DNA of 64,000 nt. Origin: Acidobacteriota bacterium. Its GTDB lineage: Bacteria > Acidobacteriota > Terriglobia > Terriglobales > Acidobacteriaceae. The stretch is from NCBI GenBank assembly GCA_018268915.1, contig JAFDVQ010000015.1, positions 62,001 through 126,000 on the forward strand, in the 5' to 3' direction. A program made the translations under genes and the position numbers. The notes below the pieces were generated by a model. That model saw only the letters and a program-made list of their open reading frames with translations. It was not told where the DNA came from and did no database searches. Of this stretch, positions 62,374 to 64,000 are shown piece by piece (position 1 is the first letter of the stretch; each line of letters begins with the position of its first letter).

Positions 62374-63855
62374 GTGCTGCGTTTCTGCAAACTCGCGCTG
62401 ATTACCTCTCTCCTCACCTGTGCTTCCGTGGCGCAGGAGGCCCACCACCACGGCGTCCCAGAGAAACTCGGCAAGGTCTCATTTCCCATCTCCTGCTCGC
62501 CCTCAGTCCAGTCCGACTTCAATCGCGGCATCGCGCTCCTCCACTCCTTCGCCTACGCCCCCGCAAAGGCCGCCTTCCAGCAAATCGCGACCCAGGATCC
62601 AAAATGCGCCATCGCTCACTGGGCAATCGCCATGACCCTCTTCCACCAGCTCTGGGATCTTCTTCCCGCGGCCTCCGCGTCCATAGCCGGGACTGAAATC
62701 GCAACCGCGCAACGCATTGGCACAAACGATCCCCGCGAGCAGGCATACATTCACGCCTACTCGCTCCTGCTCGACAACCCAGGCCCCGCCTTCACCGTTC
62801 GCAATCAGCAGTACGAGCAGGCCATGCGCGATCTTGCTCACCAGAATCCGTCAGACACCGAAGCTCAGGTCTTCTACGCTCTCGCCCTGCTCTCGAACGC
62901 ATCGCCCACTGACAAAACTCACGCCCGCCAGAAGAAGGCACTCGCCATCCTCGAACCTCTCGATCGCGCTTACCCCGATCATCCCGGCATCACGCACTAC
63001 ATCATCCACGCTTCTGACAGCACCGAACTCGCACCGGGCGGTCTCGCCGCGGCACGCAAGTATGCCAAGGTCGCTCCGTCCGCGCCTCATGCCCTGCACA
63101 TGCCCTCGCACATCTTCACGCGCCTCGGCCTGTGGCAGGATTCCATTTCATCGAACCTTGCCGCAGAGCAGGCCGCCCGCGATCAGCATGACGTTGGCGA
63201 ACAGCTTCACGCAATGGACTATCTCGTTTACGCCTATCTTCAGCTCGGACGCCACGACGATGCACACCGCATCCTCGACCAGCTAAGTGAGATGCATAAC
63301 CTCGGCATGTCCGACTTCAAAGTCGGCTACGCGGCAACGGCAATGCCTGTCCGCTATGCCGTCGAGCGCCACCGCTGGGACGAAGCGGCAAAAGCAGTCC
63401 CCGGCGAAAAATCCCAACCCCAGGTGGCGGCAATCACGGCGTGGGCGCGCGCACTGAGCAAGTCTCGCGGCCCTCATGTCTCCGAGGTAAGCGCGGAGCT
63501 ATCCGAGCTTCGACTGTACGAAAGCCAGGCGATCTTCAACGGCAGTAAGGATTACTGGGCCCCGCAGATCCAAATCCTTCGCGAGGAAGCACTCGCCTGG
63601 TCTTCACAGGCCGCCGGCAAACCAAGCGAAGCCGAGTCACAAATGCGCGCCGCCGCAGATCAGGAAGACGCCATGGAGAAGCTCCCAGTCACTCCCGGCC
63701 CCATCGTTCCCGCCCGCGAGCAACTCGGCGAGCTTCTTCTTGAGCAGCATCACCCCGCCGAAGCCGCTGCAGAATTCAAAACATCTCTCGTGAATTCCCC
63801 CAACCGCAAGAACGCAGTCGACGCCCTCACAACAATTAATCATCGATCGAGATAA
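62374..63855 (+). CDS. Exported TPR-type repeat protein
   Basis: A 493-residue protein with a signal peptide (LRFCKLALITSLLTCASVA) followed by degenerate tetratricopeptide-like helical repeats, e.g. FNRGIALLHSFAYAPAKAAF, AHWAIAMTLFHQLW and AREQLGELLLEQHHPAEAAAEF. Role unknown; similar proteins serve as envelope scaffolds. GTG 62374 was chosen because GGAGG lies 6 nt upstream and gives an intact signal peptide. Confidence 0.82.
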   Translation: MLRFCKLALITSLLTCASVAQEAHHHGVPEKLGKVSFPISCSPSVQSDFNRGIALLHSFAYAPAKAAFQQIATQDPKCAIAHWAIAMTLFHQLWDLLPAASASIAGTEIATAQRIGTNDPREQAYIHAYSLLLDNPGPAFTVRNQQYEQAMRDLAHQNPSDTEAQVFYALALLSNASPTDKTHARQKKALAILEPLDRAYPDHPGITHYIIHASDSTELAPGGLAAARKYAKVAPSAPHALHMPSHIFTRLGLWQDSISSNLAAEQAARDQHDVGEQLHAMDYLVYAYLQLGRHDDAHRILDQLSEMHNLGMSDFKVGYAATAMPVRYAVERHRWDEAAKAVPGEKSQPQVAAITAWARALSKSRGPHVSEVSAELSELRLYESQAIFNGSKDYWAPQIQILREEALAWSSQAAGKPSEAESQMRAAADQEDAMEKLPVTPGPIVPAREQLGELLLEQHHPAEAAAEFKTSLVNSPNRKNAVDALTTINHRSR

Positions 63856-63887
63856 CCTAGGCCCAGCATTGTGATTCAATTGGTGAT

Positions 63888-64000
63888 ATGTCTTCCCCCG
63901 TTTCGATCCATTTCTATGGGCACCCACTCTTTGATGTGAAGACCGCTGAAGAGTCTCTAAAGGTCGGATTCAGCAACTTATCCCAACTCGAAGGTGAATT
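63888..64000 (+). CDS. Start of an unidentified gene, truncated at window end
   Basis: An open frame from ATG 63888 runs off the window: 37 codons starting MSSPVSIHFYGHPLFDVK. No Shine-Dalgarno is visible and no family is recognisable from this length. Confidence 0.4.
   Translation, partial: MSSPVSIHFYGHPLFDVKTAEESLKVGFSNLSQLEGE

Overview
The window looks like ordinary chromosome from a diderm, soil-type Acidobacteriota, most likely class Terriglobia (inference). The clues are a VWFA protein of the acidobacterial TIGR03436 type, a TamA/SurA/TamB envelope operon, a DUF1634-TauE pair, Ku-LigD end joining, secreted hydrolases and GC-rich coding DNA. No tRNA, rRNA, CRISPR array, insertion sequence or phage gene was found.

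Layout. 1-8 kb: GTP-dependent PEP carboxykinase (5' end outside the window) and the glutamate synthase pair gltB-gltD. 8-13.5 kb (minus strand): VTT membrane protein, GH15 glucoamylase-like enzyme, SDR dehydrogenase, DUF1634-TauE exporter pair, DUF1440 protein and an uncatalogued 49-aa basic protein. 13.7-17.3 kb: ku-ligD. 17.3-23.6 kb: DUF4142 and tiny membrane proteins, VWFA protein, a MoaD-MoaE fusion, Lon, and an ECF sigma/anti-sigma pair. 23.8-32.1 kb: an Omp85/TamA-like barrel, a SurA-N-like periplasmic protein and TamB, tightly coupled. 32-39 kb: MEDS-PAS histidine kinase, BON protein, STAS protein, UbiA prenyltransferase, prephenate dehydratase, beta-barrel protein and a LysR regulator divergent from leuA. 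39.6-50.6 kb: leuA-leuB-leuC-leuD-ilvD-orf117-ilvB-ilvN-orf202-ilvC, almost the whole branched-chain amino acid pathway in one run. 50.6-64 kb: accessory genes including FUSC exporter, DinB-like protein, esterase, a retron-type reverse transcriptase, GH36 alpha-galactosidase, cNMP-binding histidine kinase, VOC protein, methyltransferase and a TPR protein.

The most interesting object is the reverse transcriptase at 54645-55979 (minus strand). The spacer just upstream of it reads as a candidate retron non-coding RNA. A TATGAT -10 box sits about 10 nt ahead of a 15-bp long-range inverted repeat (a1/a2) whose only two non-Watson-Crick pairs are G-U on the RT strand. The repeat encloses an msr-like 10-bp hairpin and an msd-like hairpin, and a2 ends 11 nt before the RT start. 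No effector gene is adjacent, and two retron signature motifs are altered (FAAPH for NAxxH, LAG for VTG), so this may be a divergent or effector-less retron.

Two repeat systems are also notable. The first is a family of intergenic hairpins with a constant GGGTGCCC head and stems that differ between copies but stay complementary (48.8-62.3 kb). The second is a set of heptanucleotide tandem arrays that occupy most spacers of the leu-ilv cluster, in places covering the ribosome binding region.
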